From positions 1-12,842 of the forward strand of contig CAYUHD010000041.1 of the NCBI GenBank assembly GCA_964444385.1: a stretch of DNA of 12,842 nucleotides, read 5' to 3'. Source of the stretch: D2472 sp964444385 (GTDB lineage Bacteria > Pseudomonadota > Gammaproteobacteria > Magnimaribacterales > D2472). A model generated the notes under the pieces. The model had not been told where the DNA came from. It worked only from the letters and a program-made list of their open reading frames with translations, and did not search any database. Below, one piece after another: positions 12,790 through 12,842 of this stretch; positions within the stretch are counted from its first letter, which is position 1, and each line of letters opens with the position of its first letter. The position numbers and the translations under genes are program-made.

Positions 12790-12842
12790 TGGTAGCGGGG
12801 GTTGGATTTGAACCAACGACCTTCGGGTTATGAGCCCGACGA
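12790..12842 (-). tRNA. metY: initiator tRNA-Met (anticodon CAT), 3' 53 nt only
   Basis: The minus strand from 12842 to 12790 matches the 3' two thirds of an initiator tRNA. The anticodon stem TCGGG/CCCGA has the three consecutive G-C pairs typical of tRNA-fMet, around loop CTCATAA with CAT at 12830-12832. The T arm is GTTGG-TTCAAAT-CCAAC, the acceptor 3' strand is CCCCGCT, and A73 and an encoded CCA follow. Position 72 is U, where E. coli has A. The 5' part with the position-1 partner is outside the window. In E. coli metY heads the rimP-nusA-infB operon, and the same arrangement is seen here, which is why I use that symbol. Confidence 0.93.

Overview
The window is a 12.8-kb piece of an AT-rich bacterial chromosome made almost entirely of core housekeeping genes. 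Two gene orders identify it as gammaproteobacterial. The left block, ispE / tRNA-Gln / prs / rplY / pth / ychF / tRNA-Met, is the order I know from Pseudomonas-type genomes. The right block, initiator tRNA-Met / rimP / nusA / infB / rbfA / truB / rpsO / pnp, is the E. coli nusA-operon order. Strong AT richness, very short intergenic gaps and shortened proteins suggest a streamlined, possibly marine lineage such as SAR86-like Gammaproteobacteria. The lineage is an inference and cannot be proved from this window.

Layout. Positions 1-3965 (+ strand) carry the 3' end of ispE, tRNA-Gln (UUG), prs, rplY (long L25/CTC form with an acidic tail), pth and ychF. tRNA-Met (CAU) follows at 4000-4076, with its own good promoter overlapping the ychF stop codon. 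Positions 4157-4669 (- strand) hold two small genes for two-helix membrane proteins of 77 and 72 residues. I do not recognise them, and they appear to be diverged tandem paralogues. Positions 4841-12739 (- strand) hold the compact operon rimP-nusA-infB-rbfA-truB-rpsO-pnp, read right to left. The 3' 53 nt of an initiator tRNA lie at the right edge (12790-12842). The two housekeeping blocks converge on the small-gene pair.

Function. The right operon couples transcription control (NusA), translation initiation (IF2), 30S maturation (RimP, RbfA, S15), tRNA modification (TruB) and RNA decay (PNPase). The left block covers isoprenoid precursor synthesis (IspE), PRPP synthesis (Prs), the 5S rRNA-binding protein L25, peptidyl-tRNA recycling (Pth) and the ribosome-associated ATPase YchF.

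Three places show structure beyond the annotated genes. (1) The rpsO leader (7226-7280) can fold into a hairpin whose loop pairs with sequence next to the Shine-Dalgarno, a pseudoknot reminiscent of S15 autoregulation. (2) An intrinsic terminator lies between the initiator tRNA and rimP, its U-tract ending 6 nt before the rimP start codon. (3) The paralogous small membrane protein genes are separated by a perfect 11-bp hairpin and flanked by a 12-bp direct repeat. I see no CRISPR array, insertion sequence, phage gene or toxin-antitoxin pair. No intergenic stretch exceeds 300 bases.
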